Source of the DNA: Nitrospirota bacterium | GTDB lineage: Bacteria > Nitrospirota > Thermodesulfovibrionia > UBA6902 | Length of the DNA: 44,677 nucleotides | Assembly: GCA_016207885.1 (NCBI GenBank) | Contig: JACQZE010000020.1 | Span: 1 to 44,677 of the forward strand | Direction: 5' to 3' | Part shown: piece by piece, positions 1-8,894 of the stretch | How the letters are laid out: every line of letters starts with the position of its first letter | How positions within the stretch are numbered: the stretch's first letter is position 1 | Notes under the pieces: generated by a model | The model's database searches: none | Seen by the model: only the letters and a program-made list of their open reading frames with translations | Told to the model about the DNA's origin: nothing | Position numbers and translations under genes: made by a program

Positions 1-2650
1 ATACTGAAGGAAGTTCAACACATGTTGCTGAACAGCTCTTGTCAGCATTCATGGTAACTATCCCGTCAGCACGGTCAGCATCGCCGCTCCAGCCGGATAT
101 CAAATATCCCGCATTTGGTGCTGCGTTAAGTGTTACAGCAGTTCCTTCATCATATGCCTCTGAACAGTCTGCTCCGCAGTTGATGCCGGAAGGGGAGCTG
201 GTAACAGTTCCGCATGCTGAAGTGACTGTCAATGTATGATTAGGCATAAATGCGGCGGTTACGGACTTATCTGTGGTCATGGCTACGATGCAAGTGCCTG
301 TGCCTGAACATCCGCTTCCGCTCCAGCCTGTGAATGCAGAGCCTGCCGAGGGTGTGGCCGTGAATGTGACAAAGGTCATATAGTTAAGTGTCTCAGTACA
401 GTCACCTCCGCAGTCAATGCCTGATGGTGAACTTGTAACTGTCCCGATTCCTGTGCCGGATTTGGTGACGGTTAAGGTGTAGGTTGCATCAAGCGTGAAT
501 GTTGCGGTGACTTGTTTTGCGGCATCAATTGTCACAGTGCATGTTCCAGTGCCGGAACATCCGCCCCCGCTCCAGCCTGTGAATGTCGAGCCTGTTGCAG
601 GTGCTGTCGTGAGAGTGACGGATGTGTTGTAGTTGACCGTCTCAGTACAGTCGCCTCCGCAGTTGATGCCTGCCGGTGAACTTGTCACAGTTCCGCTTCC
701 TGTACCCTCTTTACTGACGGCCAAAATGTTTGTGTCTGCAGTCACATTCAGACGTGCAATGTTAAAACGGATAGTGCCGCCCATTGCGTTAAACCATCCG
801 CCTATGAGTATCTTTCCGTCTGCCTGCACTGATATCTTATATACCTCGCCCAGCGCATTGGGGTTGAATGCGGCATCAAGGCTGCCGTCTAAATTCAGCC
901 GCGCTATATAATTATGGGTAATTCCGCCGATTGTCGTGAAATATCCGCATATGAGTATCTTTCCGTCTGCCTGCAATGCTATGGAATTGACATTGCCATT
1001 CGCATTGGGGTTGAATGCGGCATCAAGGCTGCCGTCTGAATTCAGCCGCGCTATACGGTTACGGGTCACACCGCCTATTGTCGTGAAAGCTCCGCCTATC
1101 AGTATTTTGCCGTCTGTCTGTAATGCTATGGAATTGACAGAACTACTTGCATTGGGATTGAATGCAACATCAAGGCTGCCATCTGAATTCAGCCGCGCTA
1201 TACGGTTACGGGTCACACCGCCTATTGTCGTGAAAGCTCCGCCTATCAGTATTTTGCCGTCTGCCTGTACTGCTATGGAACTGACAAAGTCATTTGCATT
1301 AGGATTGAATGCGGCATCAAGGCTGCCGTCCGAATTCAGCCGTGCTATACGGTTACGGGTCACACCGCCTATTGTCGTGAAATATCCGCCTATGAGAATC
1401 TTTCCGTCTGCCTGTACTGCTATGGAACTGACAAAGTCATTTGCATTAGGATTGAATGCGGCATCAAGGCTGCTGTCCGAATTCAGCCGCGCTATCCCGT
1501 TGCGGGTAATTTCGCCTATTGTCGTGAAAGCTCCGCCTATCAGTATTTTACCGTCTGTCTGCAACGCTATGGAATTGACAGAACTTCCCTCCCAATAATT
1601 GGAAATTATGCCATGCACATATGTATTGAAGCCGTCAACTATTGGGATCGTAAATGTGGCCGTGACATATTTTGCGGCATCAATTGTCACAGTGCATGTG
1701 CTTGTGCCTGAGCACCCGCCTCCTGACCAGCCTGTGAATGTCGAGTCTGTGGAAGGTGTTGCCGTGAGCGTAACTGATGTCCCAGGGCTGTATTCCTCGA
1801 AGCAGTCTGCTCCGCAGTTAATTCCTTCCTGACTGCTCGTCACAGTCCCGATCCCTAAGCCGGGTTTATTGATAAGCAATGAATGTCTATTATATTTAGC
1901 ATGTCTAGCGTAATATAAGACAGAATTGGTTCCATCAGGGCCTGCAAAAGCCAGATGGGGCTCATCATCAGGGCCGATGGCTATTGAACACTCAGTATTA
2001 CCATCCTTGTGAAGATTAAAAACAGTCTCGGATTGCCACAAGCCAGCTGCATCCTGGTAAGAGTATTTTACTTCATAAGGCAAGCCGCCGGTCTTATCTA
2101 TCTCGCATTTATGTCCTCTTTGCTGTGAGTCATAATCCATTGCATTGTCGGTTCTGTGTTCGAAATAAGCTTCATCCTGCCATGAGGTGCCGTTATAGGA
2201 TTTGTATTTGTCAATGCTGATGCAGTTGCCGTTCGTTTTGGGATTATGCGGGTATTTGACATGAGGGGTATTATTTGCATCAAGAGATAAAAAAGTAGGA
2301 CTGATGGCCGCCACTGGAAAGTCGGCTTGTATGTAACGCACCCCCGTTTGATGGGCTAAATTGTTCCCCTCGATTATTACATAATTCAAATTCATTAATA
2401 AATAATCCTGTTCATATAAGCAGAAATAATCTGTTCTATTTTGATCTTTTATCAAATAAATAATATGAGGTTTGTATGAAGAGTCTACATCGATTGAAGG
2501 TCTATAAGGAGGAGGAGAAGGCGTGACCTGTAGATTATTCTGATGAATTGTGATAATGTCCCAATCAGCTGCATCTGAGCGTTGCGGAAGAACAAATACC
2601 GCAGCCAACAAAAAGGCAAAAAACATATAGTGTTTTATGGGATATCTCAT
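1..2650 (-). CDS. Secreted InlB-type / delta-60 repeat protein (3' end outside window)
   Basis: About 883 residues are visible and the frame stays open to position 1, so the C-terminus lies outside the window. The start at 2650 has an AGGAGG ribosome site about 9 bases upstream and is followed by a signal peptide (basic MRYPIKHY, then a hydrophobic run ending near SDAAD). Residues ~20-260 have no repeat. Then comes one InlB B-repeat-like module (GTVTSS...GINCGADC...GWSGGGCSGT...CTVTIDAAK), followed by six delta-60 repeats (DGKILIGG-FTTIGG-IARLNSDGSLDAAFNPNA), then at least three more InlB-like modules, each with the paired cysteines NCGxDC and GCSGTxTC. Delta-60 repeats are usually read as beta-propeller blades. 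The likely role is a cell-surface or exported adhesin-like protein; the exact function is unknown. Antisense open frames across the repeats are shadows. Confidence 0.82.
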   Translation of the reverse strand, partial: MRYPIKHYMFFAFLLAAVFVLPQRSDAADWDIITIHQNNLQVTPSPPPYRPSIDVDSSYKPHIIYLIKDQNRTDYFCLYEQDYLLMNLNYVIIEGNNLAHQTGVRYIQADFPVAAISPTFLSLDANNTPHVKYPHNPKTNGNCISIDKYKSYNGTSWQDEAYFEHRTDNAMDYDSQQRGHKCEIDKTGGLPYEVKYSYQDAAGLWQSETVFNLHKDGNTECSIAIGPDDEPHLAFAGPDGTNSVLYYARHAKYNRHSLLINKPGLGIGTVTSSQEGINCGADCFEEYSPGTSVTLTATPSTDSTFTGWSGGGCSGTSTCTVTIDAAKYVTATFTIPIVDGFNTYVHGIISNYWEGSSVNSIALQTDGKILIGGAFTTIGEITRNGIARLNSDSSLDAAFNPNANDFVSSIAVQADGKILIGGYFTTIGGVTRNRIARLNSDGSLDAAFNPNANDFVSSIAVQADGKILIGGAFTTIGGVTRNRIARLNSDGSLDVAFNPNASSSVNSIALQTDGKILIGGAFTTIGGVTRNRIARLNSDGSLDAAFNPNANGNVNSIALQADGKILICGYFTTIGGITHNYIARLNLDGSLDAAFNPNALGEVYKISVQADGKILIGGWFNAMGGTIRFNIARLNVTADTNILAVSKEGTGSGTVTSSPAGINCGGDCTETVNYNTSVTLTTAPATGSTFTGWSGGGCSGTGTCTVTIDAAKQVTATFTLDATYTLTVTKSGTGIGTVTSSPSGIDCGGDCTETLNYMTFVTFTATPSAGSAFTGWSGSGCSGTGTCIVAMTTDKSVTAAFMPNHTLTVTSACGTVTSSPSGINCGADCSEAYDEGTAVTLNAAPNAGYLISGWSGDADRADGIVTMNADKSCSATCVELPSV
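740..1597 (-). repeat. Six tandem 147-bp delta-60 repeats inside the coding region
   Basis: The same triplet block (plus strand ccgtctg) recurs at 816, 963, 1110, 1257, 1404 and 1551, exactly 147 bp (49 codons) apart. The four inner units are nearly identical in DNA, including a shared gaattcagccg block, while the two outer units have diverged. This pattern fits recent in-frame tandem duplication. Confidence 0.9.
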
Positions 2651-2885
2651 TTTAGCAAGCCTCCTGTGTCTGGTTATTTGTATTAGTTAATAACACTATT
2701 GCAGTACAATAACTTATTGGTAATAAGATAATAGCTAACGAACAAAATTAATACTACAGACTTATAGGGGGTATTAGCATAATTAATATTTATTTGCTTA
2801 CAAACGCAGATTTGATTGTCTCTCATTAAAGTCTATGCGCAATGAGAGTATCGTTCAGGCTTCAAAATGCGTGTTAATATAGGTT

Positions 2886-3731
2886 ATGCCGGTAAGCGCT
2901 GAGAAAGGTTCTGCCCTCAAGAAGGCCCTTGAAAAGTTTTACAAAGACTTTGACTTCCAGGAACGGCTGAAGCATGACCCGATCGAGTTCCCGCACCGCT
3001 ATGCAAAGCCTGAGGACATCGAGATAGCAGGGTTTATCGCCTCGTCTTTTGCCTATGGCAAGGTTGGGTTATTTAAGCCGGTGATAGAAAAGATACTCCA
3101 GCCAGGCGGAAAGCACCCGGCATCTTTTATTCTCAACTTCGATATTAAGAAAGATAAAAAATATCTGAAAGGCATCAAATACAGGTTCAGCACAGAGGAG
3201 GATGTTCTCTGCTACGTCTATATGCTGAGCAACTCTCTCAAAGAATGGGGGTCATTGAAGAAACTCTTTACTAACCATTACCGTTCTGAACATGAAGATG
3301 TCAAAGAAGCGCTGACAGGTTTTGCAGATTGTTTTCTCAGTCTGGATACATCAAAAATATACGATATGAATATCAAACCTCTTGGAGTGACGCATCTCTT
3401 CCCTTCTCCAACCAAAGGGAGCGCGTGCAAGAGGCTGAACTTGTTTTTACGGTGGATGGTAAGGGCAAAGGACATCGATTTTGGCATCTGGGATGAGATA
3501 CCGCCTTCAAAACTCATCATCCCTCTTGATACTCACATAGCGCGAATATCAAGATGCCTCGGCTTGACAGAGAGGACGGCCTCTGACTGGAAGACTGCCA
3601 AAGAGATAACAGAATCATTAAAGAGTTTTGACCCGAAAGACCCGATAAAGTATGACTTTGCCCTCTGCCATCAAGGCATTTCAGGGGCCTGCGGCAGCAA
3701 TAGATGCGACAGTTGTCTGTTAAGGCGCTAA
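2886..3731 (+). CDS. TIGR02757 / DUF2400 family protein
   Basis: A 281-residue protein of the TIGR02757 (DUF2400) family. Conserved stretches visible are the N-terminal KFYKDF..F..DP..FPHRY, the middle IAGFIASSFAYGKV, the central RLNLFLRWMVR, the segment PLDTHIARISRCLGL, and the C-terminal YDFALCHQGIS followed by a Cys cluster (CGSNRCDSCLL). The C-terminal cysteines suggest metal or Fe-S binding, and the LDTHIAR segment resembles HhH-GPD base-excision glycosylases. The biochemical role of the family is not established as far as I know. The ribosome site is weak (tatagg, close to the ATG). The stop overlaps the end of the convergent urea transporter-M23 gene by 12 bases. Confidence 0.85.
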   Translation: MPVSAEKGSALKKALEKFYKDFDFQERLKHDPIEFPHRYAKPEDIEIAGFIASSFAYGKVGLFKPVIEKILQPGGKHPASFILNFDIKKDKKYLKGIKYRFSTEEDVLCYVYMLSNSLKEWGSLKKLFTNHYRSEHEDVKEALTGFADCFLSLDTSKIYDMNIKPLGVTHLFPSPTKGSACKRLNLFLRWMVRAKDIDFGIWDEIPPSKLIIPLDTHIARISRCLGLTERTASDWKTAKEITESLKSFDPKDPIKYDFALCHQGISGACGSNRCDSCLLRR

Positions 3732-5873
3732 AACAATCTCCTTCCCGCCCTCTATCTTTAACGACTTCATCCCTGCCTTTCTTTTGAATACCATATCAAC
3801 CACCGGCAATTCCTTCAGCCGAAAGGTCATAAACGGGATCTTAAGGCTCAGGGATGATCTTATATTCAGCATCATCTCGTCATTGATGGTTTCCGCTGTA
3901 TAAAGGCGGTCTGCCATAAGGCTGACGCCAACGAGTGACAATACATCGATAGCCGCTTTAAATACCGTTGGTATGCCGTAATCAGCAGGCTCGAACGATC
4001 TCCATGTTATCTCTTGATCATTGGCTGTGAAAGGTATCTCTGATATAAAACTTCCCATGAGCGAAAGCCCTGCCGCGTCATCTCCTTCGATAGCCTTTAC
4101 GCTTAGGACACCTCCTGATAATTGAAAATAGAGCCTTGCCTCTTCAGGCGATGACTTTAAAAAGGTGTTGCCGTAAAAATCCAGATCTGTGTGCCACTCT
4201 TCAATCTTTTCATTCTTTCCGCCGGTCACTTTGTATGTCCAGATCTTGTTCAATGAATATGGGAAGAATTCTTCATAGTCAGCAGCAGGGACCATATTCT
4301 GAACTATTGAACTTTCACTGATGTTTCCCTGAGGGATAAAGGTACGGCCTTCATCTCCTGTCATCACATTTGAGAATTCAAAACTGCTCGAGGGAGCCCC
4401 GGCTTTAGGAAGCACCTGGAATTGCATATGTATGTGCGGATAAGGCGAGCGTCCTGAATTGCCGCATGCCGCGATTATCTCGCCCTTTTTTATATCCTGC
4501 CCGGGAGCGGCTTTTATTGACCCTTTTTTTAGGTGCGCGAGACAGGAGTAGTAATTCTGGGCATGTTCAATAATGATGTAATTGCCCCAGTTCTCTTCTG
4601 TATTTGCTTTGCCGATGCTGTTGTCATGGACATCTTTTTTTATTGAATGAACCCTTCCGTCCGCAGGCGATATAACAGGCAGGCCGAATGAATAATGGTC
4701 TTCAAGTTCCAGCCCGTCTGACCTGTAGCTCCTGCCGTTGAAATCCACCGCCTGAAAATCATAGGCAAAGCGCCAGTCCTCCTTGTGCGTGACCTTACCG
4801 TCTATGCCCTGTGTGACCTGCCACCGACCGTGGAACGGAAGGGCGATCGTTATCGGGCTCTTCTTCCATTGTTTGAGTATCTCATGGTGCTTCCTCAGGC
4901 TCTCCTCAGGAGAGAGTACGCTGTTTTGAGAGAGATTAATATTCAAACAGGGATATATCCTGAAACGGAGCGCGTATAAAAAGAGCCAGACCGTTAAATT
5001 GAACGGGATCGCAAGCGGAGAGAGCGGGAAGGGCAGCAGCATGACGCATGCAGCGGTGATGATCACTGTTACGGCAGATGCCAGCAGTGCCAGAACAAAG
5101 CTGCCTGCGCCTGATATTGCAAAGACTCCGCCTATGGCAAGAGATGAGAACATGTAATTGAAGCCGAGATATTTTGCATTGATGATGTTCATATCAATTC
5201 CTGAAAATAGATGTATGTAATAAGCCGCGAGAAAGCCTGTCGCCATAAGGGTAAAAGCGATCCTTGAGTATATGAGTATTCCCGCTGCGATAAGGAGCCC
5301 TGAAACGGGATTGGGCTGAAAGAGTATGGCGCTGAACGAAGAGAGGAATGTATCCATATCAGACGGAAGAGGCGGCTGCATGTTAATAAGAGGCATGTTC
5401 TCTGCGGGAGTGAGATGCGATATCGCAGCGCCCGCTAACATGATCATGGAAGCGGTTATATTAAAAGGCATGCTCAGCGCTGGCAGTTTGAAATGTTGAT
5501 CAAAGACATTATTAAGAAAGATGGTCAGGAGCGTGAGGAAGAGCGTTGTTAGAAGCAGGAAAAGAAGCAGAGGCATATCCATGGTATAAAAATATCCCGC
5601 TGCCAGTCCCGTCAGCGCGCCGTTAAAGCCGTAGAACCCTTTTTTTATGGACTGCCTGTCTGCTCCGAGAAGATATGCCCATGAGCCTGAAAAGAGGGCT
5701 CCGAGGATGCCCGTGATGCCGTGCAGAGGAAAGAGCATAGTTGCGGCAATTATTAAGATGCCCAGCAGCCTGCTGTTTGAGAAGAATATGTTTGAGTAGC
5801 TTAGCGGGATCGATCCGGAGATCAGCCTAATCAGGCTGGTCAGGGAATCTCTCTTTTGCCTGAAGGTAGTCAA
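3720..5873 (-). CDS. Urea transporter-like membrane protein fused to M23 peptidase domain
   Basis: About 717 residues. Residues ~25-315 form a polytopic membrane region of about ten segments resembling the bacterial urea transporter (UT) family. Residues ~345-490 are an M23/LytM-like domain: a YDF motif near 371, an AHL motif (SCLAHLKKG), GNSGRSPYPHIHMQ with the HxH zinc motif near 479. The remaining ~220 residues are a beta-rich tail of unknown fold. The usual M23 H-x3-D ligand pair is not intact: the position four before the YDF Asp is Arg, and the nearest His is nine before, so hydrolase activity is uncertain. The start is uncertain: no ATG is near, the frame opens with a TTG at 5873 inside the end of the decarboxylase gene (47-base overlap), and a later non-ATG start is possible. 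It is the last gene of the 9752-3720 operon. No urease genes are nearby, so urea itself may not be the substrate. Confidence 0.8.
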   Translation of the reverse strand: MTTFRQKRDSLTSLIRLISGSIPLSYSNIFFSNSRLLGILIIAATMLFPLHGITGILGALFSGSWAYLLGADRQSIKKGFYGFNGALTGLAAGYFYTMDMPLLLFLLLTTLFLTLLTIFLNNVFDQHFKLPALSMPFNITASMIMLAGAAISHLTPAENMPLINMQPPLPSDMDTFLSSFSAILFQPNPVSGLLIAAGILIYSRIAFTLMATGFLAAYYIHLFSGIDMNIINAKYLGFNYMFSSLAIGGVFAISGAGSFVLALLASAVTVIITAACVMLLPFPLSPLAIPFNLTVWLFLYALRFRIYPCLNINLSQNSVLSPEESLRKHHEILKQWKKSPITIALPFHGRWQVTQGIDGKVTHKEDWRFAYDFQAVDFNGRSYRSDGLELEDHYSFGLPVISPADGRVHSIKKDVHDNSIGKANTEENWGNYIIIEHAQNYYSCLAHLKKGSIKAAPGQDIKKGEIIAACGNSGRSPYPHIHMQFQVLPKAGAPSSSFEFSNVMTGDEGRTFIPQGNISESSIVQNMVPAADYEEFFPYSLNKIWTYKVTGGKNEKIEEWHTDLDFYGNTFLKSSPEEARLYFQLSGGVLSVKAIEGDDAAGLSLMGSFISEIPFTANDQEITWRSFEPADYGIPTVFKAAIDVLSLVGVSLMADRLYTAETINDEMMLNIRSSLSLKIPFMTFRLKELPVVDMVFKRKAGMKSLKIEGGKEIVLAP

Positions 5874-7167
5874 TGGTCTCCGCCTCTCTGATGATTGTTG
5901 CCTCTCCGTTTTCTCTGATCATCACCACATTGGGCCTCAATTGTATGAACTGCATCCACTGGGTGTTATTGTAAGCGCCGACAGGTTTTATAATAACAGC
6001 ATCGCCTTTTTCAAGGTGAGGGAGCTTTATCAGCGGGTGTATCACGTCGATCTGCATGCACAGCGGGCCGTAGACCACGTGATCTTCAGAAGCATACCCT
6101 CTGTCAACGGCGGGCACGATGTCATGGTCATACCAGAACGCGGTAAAGAGGATGTTCACGCCTGCATCTATGACGAGCGCCCTCATGCCGCTTGCAAGCC
6201 TCTTCACAGCGCATACGGAAGAGACAAGTACGGCGCATTCGTCTATCAAAGCCCTGCCTGTCTCAAGTATGAGAAGGGGGAGTTCGTCAGGCCTGAATGC
6301 CGAGAGCAGTTCATCAGATACCGCTTCTGCGTATCTGTCAAACGCAGGGGCGGTCTCATTTGTCGGGAGATATGAGCCTTTGAGTTTATTGCGGGATGCG
6401 AAGCCTCCGCCGATATCAAGATATTTTACAGTTATGCCGAACTCCTCTTTTATCAGCTTGCTGAATCCGATGAGGCTCTTTATCTCCATACGGTATAGTT
6501 CAGGGTCAAGGATGAAGGTGCCGATATGGGAGTGAAGCCCTGTTATATTCAGCTTGCCTCCTGAGACCGCTCTCTTTACCGCCCTGTACGCCTCTCCTGA
6601 ATCTATATTAAATCCGAATCTGTCCCATGCGGTATATGCCCCGAGATTCATGTTCAGCCTTATTCCGATATTCACTGAATCGCCTGTCTCATTGGCTATC
6701 TTCTCCGCGTCATAAAGCTCATCCATGTTGTCTATGTTCACCATAGCGCCTTCGGCCAAGGCGGCCTTCAGGATATGGTACGGCTTGAAAGGCCCGTTGA
6801 ATATTATCTTCGACGGCTCGATGCCGAGACCCTTTGCCATCTCATATTCCATCTCAGAGACGACTTCTGCCCATGAACCCATGCGGTGAAATGTTTTACA
6901 GATGGCCTTCAGATAATTGGTCTTATAGCTCCAGGCATGCTGGACCTTCGGATATCGGAGTGTGAAGGCGTCTATAAGACGCCTGTACTGCTCCTTCATC
7001 TTCTTCTCTGAATAGACAAAAAGCGGGCTGTCGAATTGAGCGATGAGGTCAGTTACCTTTATGCCTTCGATAGAGTCATAGACCTGCGCCGCAGGGCGCT
7101 CCCCGAACTTGTTGATGATGCCGCCGTGATGCCGCGTTATAAAGGGTTTTTCATACGGCTTTTTCAT
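5827..7167 (-). CDS. Fold-type III PLP-dependent decarboxylase (DapDC/ODC-like)
   Basis: 446 residues of the alanine-racemase-fold amino-acid decarboxylase superfamily (diaminopimelate, ornithine and carboxynorspermidine decarboxylases). The PLP Schiff-base lysine is K82 in AWSYKTNYL. HSHIGTF is at 212-218, the phosphate-binding GGGF at 253-256, ETGR at 302-305 (EPGR in the family), the active-site Cys is C370 in GPLCMQID, and GAY is at 397-399. The family's CExxD motif reads C-M-Q-I-D, so the acidic residue that recognises diaminopimelate is missing and a different substrate is likely. The ATG at 7167 has GGAGAG about 8 bases upstream and overlaps the ATP-grasp gene by 17 bases. Its position between an ATP-grasp ligase and PqqD-like protein suggests decarboxylation of an amino acid, perhaps while bound to a carrier, in a small biosynthetic pathway rather than lysine synthesis. 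Confidence 0.85.
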   Translation of the reverse strand: MKKPYEKPFITRHHGGIINKFGERPAAQVYDSIEGIKVTDLIAQFDSPLFVYSEKKMKEQYRRLIDAFTLRYPKVQHAWSYKTNYLKAICKTFHRMGSWAEVVSEMEYEMAKGLGIEPSKIIFNGPFKPYHILKAALAEGAMVNIDNMDELYDAEKIANETGDSVNIGIRLNMNLGAYTAWDRFGFNIDSGEAYRAVKRAVSGGKLNITGLHSHIGTFILDPELYRMEIKSLIGFSKLIKEEFGITVKYLDIGGGFASRNKLKGSYLPTNETAPAFDRYAEAVSDELLSAFRPDELPLLILETGRALIDECAVLVSSVCAVKRLASGMRALVIDAGVNILFTAFWYDHDIVPAVDRGYASEDHVVYGPLCMQIDVIHPLIKLPHLEKGDAVIIKPVGAYNNTQWMQFIQLRPNVVMIRENGEATIIREAETIDYLQAKERFPDQPD

Positions 7168-8200
7168 AGACGATCTCTCCGGCTGTGAATAATGTCTGTA
7201 TCCTTGCCAGGTCAGTTATGAGGTTAACGGTATAGTTGGTGAATACAATCCCTGTATTGTAATGGAGAGCTTCTTCAGCTTTATTCCCGTTAACAGCTTT
7301 TTGCAGAAGCATATAAGGCAGGTTCATGCCGGCGGCCTTTGCCAGATATATCCACGCGGGGAATCTCGGGTTTATCTCGATAAGATAAAAGGCATCGTCT
7401 GCTTTTGAATATATCGCCTCTACCTCAAGCGCCCCGCGCCATTTCAGCGACTTGACGATCTTCCGCGTCAAATCCATGAGGCCGTCATTTTTTATGCTCA
7501 CACATGCCCACCCCTTGCCCTTATCCGTAAGCACCATCTTCTTCATGCAGACTATTCCCATCACCCCGCCGTCACCGTCACCGACGGCAGCGGCGTTGAA
7601 CTCCTCTCCCTCAATATGCCTTTGTATGAGAATGGGATATCCCCATTTGGCAGCTATTCTAAGGGCGAAATGCGTTGCTTCATCAACTGTATGCGCAAGG
7701 TATGCGTCATAGAATATCCCCTTCACCATCACAGGAAATTTTTCTTTAAGCTGATGTATCCTGTTTACATCTGATATGAGATGAGTCTCAGGAGTTTGTA
7801 TCCCGAATTCTTCCTGGAGTTTCTGCAGGTTCGACTTTGACCTTTTTGTGAACTGCTCCTCTGTCGGCAGAAGCGTTTTGATCCCCATTGCTGAGAGGTC
7901 CTGCTCGATCTGTATGAAGTTCATTATCTCTGAGTCAAGGGTCGGGATGATGACATCAAGATGCTCCTGCTCATGGATATAACGCAGTTTTTCCAAAAGC
8001 GCGTTTCTGCCTGCTTTCGGATAGGGCATGAGATATGCCGCGTCTATCAATTCGCTGTCAAGAATGCCCGGTTCAAGCGCGTCATAAGCGAGCCCGACGA
8101 TACGCCCCTCCCATCCGGGATCTTCTTTTATGCTTCTTGCCACAGCGACGCCTGGGCCGGGGGTGTCTACCGCGTTGAGCCCTGTTATGGCAATGTTCAT
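7151..8200 (-). CDS. ATP-grasp ligase (carboxylate-amine ligase-like)
   Basis: About 349 residues of the ATP-grasp superfamily, similar in plan to CarB-like carboxylate-amine ligases. It has an N-terminal Rossmann-like domain (MNIAITGLNA...), a central KRSKSNLQKL segment preceding the ATP lid, the IQRHIEGEEFNAAAV strand, and the C-terminal EVEAIY...FYLIEINPRFPAW with the Mg-ATP-binding Glu/Asn (EINPRF). Such enzymes activate a carboxylate as acyl phosphate and join it to an amine or peptide. The start chosen is 8200: it forms an ATGA overlap with the PqqD-like gene and has AGGA upstream. A longer frame from 8224 has no such support. It is translationally coupled to both neighbours. The substrate is unknown. 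Confidence 0.87.
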   Translation of the reverse strand: MNIAITGLNAVDTPGPGVAVARSIKEDPGWEGRIVGLAYDALEPGILDSELIDAAYLMPYPKAGRNALLEKLRYIHEQEHLDVIIPTLDSEIMNFIQIEQDLSAMGIKTLLPTEEQFTKRSKSNLQKLQEEFGIQTPETHLISDVNRIHQLKEKFPVMVKGIFYDAYLAHTVDEATHFALRIAAKWGYPILIQRHIEGEEFNAAAVGDGDGGVMGIVCMKKMVLTDKGKGWACVSIKNDGLMDLTRKIVKSLKWRGALEVEAIYSKADDAFYLIEINPRFPAWIYLAKAAGMNLPYMLLQKAVNGNKAEEALHYNTGIVFTNYTVNLITDLARIQTLFTAGEIVYEKAV

Positions 8201-8451
8201 GCCGTATCCTTTATAAGCCCGCAATTGGCTAACTGGCCGAGAAAATCAAAGACATCCTTCTCTGCTGTATCGGCATTTACATCGTAGGCATCAAGGATTA
8301 TCTGCTTTATCTCGTCTATGCCCTTGCCTTCTTTCAGGGCGTTCATTATCAATATCCCCTGGGCATTAGAGGTAAATATATATCCTGTTGACGGATCGAA
8401 TATCAGCCCGCTCTCATTGACAGCGAGGTCTTTAAGCTTGTTTGTATCCAT
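8197..8451 (-). CDS. PqqD-like peptide-binding protein (RRE fold)
   Basis: 84 residues matching the PqqD pattern: a short beta hairpin (GLIFDPSTGYIFTSNAQG), a helix ILIMNALKEGKG, then IDEIKQIILDAYDV, and a closing helix ending FLGQLANCGLI. PqqD and related RiPP recognition elements bind leader peptides and hand them to modifying enzymes. Here the gene sits directly before the ATP-grasp gene with an ATGA overlap, so the two products are probably made in fixed ratio and may act together. No radical-SAM enzyme is adjacent, unlike PQQ or sactipeptide clusters. GGAGAG precedes the ATG at 8451. Confidence 0.78.
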   Translation of the reverse strand: MDTNKLKDLAVNESGLIFDPSTGYIFTSNAQGILIMNALKEGKGIDEIKQIILDAYDVNADTAEKDVFDFLGQLANCGLIKDTA

Positions 8452-8463
8452 AAGCTCTCCGCA

Positions 8464-8883
8464 TTACGGGCTTGTAATGTATCTCCATATATAAGCGACC
8501 ATGCCGGTTGCCTTGTATCCGTTCTTCTGGCAGAAATCATCGGTCTTGGCGCACTCATCTATTGAGAGCCTCTTTGTCCAAACTGCCGCCTCAAAAGTGC
8601 CGTTCACAAACTTCGGATTGATCACCATCTCGGTAACGCCCTTTCCCAATTTGATCGGGAAGATGTGGTTTTCAGTTGTCATTGCGTCAGGGGTATAGAA
8701 TGTCACGCCAAGCCACAGTCCGGATGCGAGCGCGGAAGTATTTATAGTGAGCTTCATGATGCCTGAGGGTTCCTTGCTGATCTCATAGCCGAGCGAATAG
8801 CTCTTCCCCTCTGCAAATGACATGGGCGCTGTAAGGATTAAACCGGATACTAATATGATGCATACTGTTAAAAACCTCTTCAT
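8464..8883 (-). CDS. Small secreted protein of unknown function
   Basis: 139 residues with a clear Sec signal peptide (MKRF, hydrophobic ILVSGLILTAPMSFA, cleavage near AEG). The mature part of about 115 residues is beta-rich and contains two cysteines in ECAKTDDFCQ that could form a disulfide. I do not recognise the family. Its ATG follows GGGGGC at good spacing. It lies 12 bases upstream of the PqqD-like gene and 11 downstream of the beta-barrel gene, so it is very likely in the same operon and may be the exported partner of this pathway. Confidence 0.75.
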   Translation of the reverse strand: MKRFLTVCIILVSGLILTAPMSFAEGKSYSLGYEISKEPSGIMKLTINTSALASGLWLGVTFYTPDAMTTENHIFPIKLGKGVTEMVINPKFVNGTFEAAVWTKRLSIDECAKTDDFCQKNGYKATGMVAYIWRYITSP

Positions 8884-8894
8884 TATTGCCCCCT

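Noticed and set aside
740-1597. Regular 147-bp repeats looked like a CRISPR or satellite array
   Set aside because: Repeat units are too long, have no unique spacers and encode in-frame delta-60 repeats within one open frame.
936-1598. Plus-strand open frame of 220 residues
   Set aside because: It is antisense to the minus-strand repeat gene and mirrors its 147-bp period; no ribosome site or recognisable domain.
3720-5873. Urea uptake locus
   Set aside because: No urease or urea carboxylase genes are nearby and the transporter is fused to an M23 domain in an unrelated operon.
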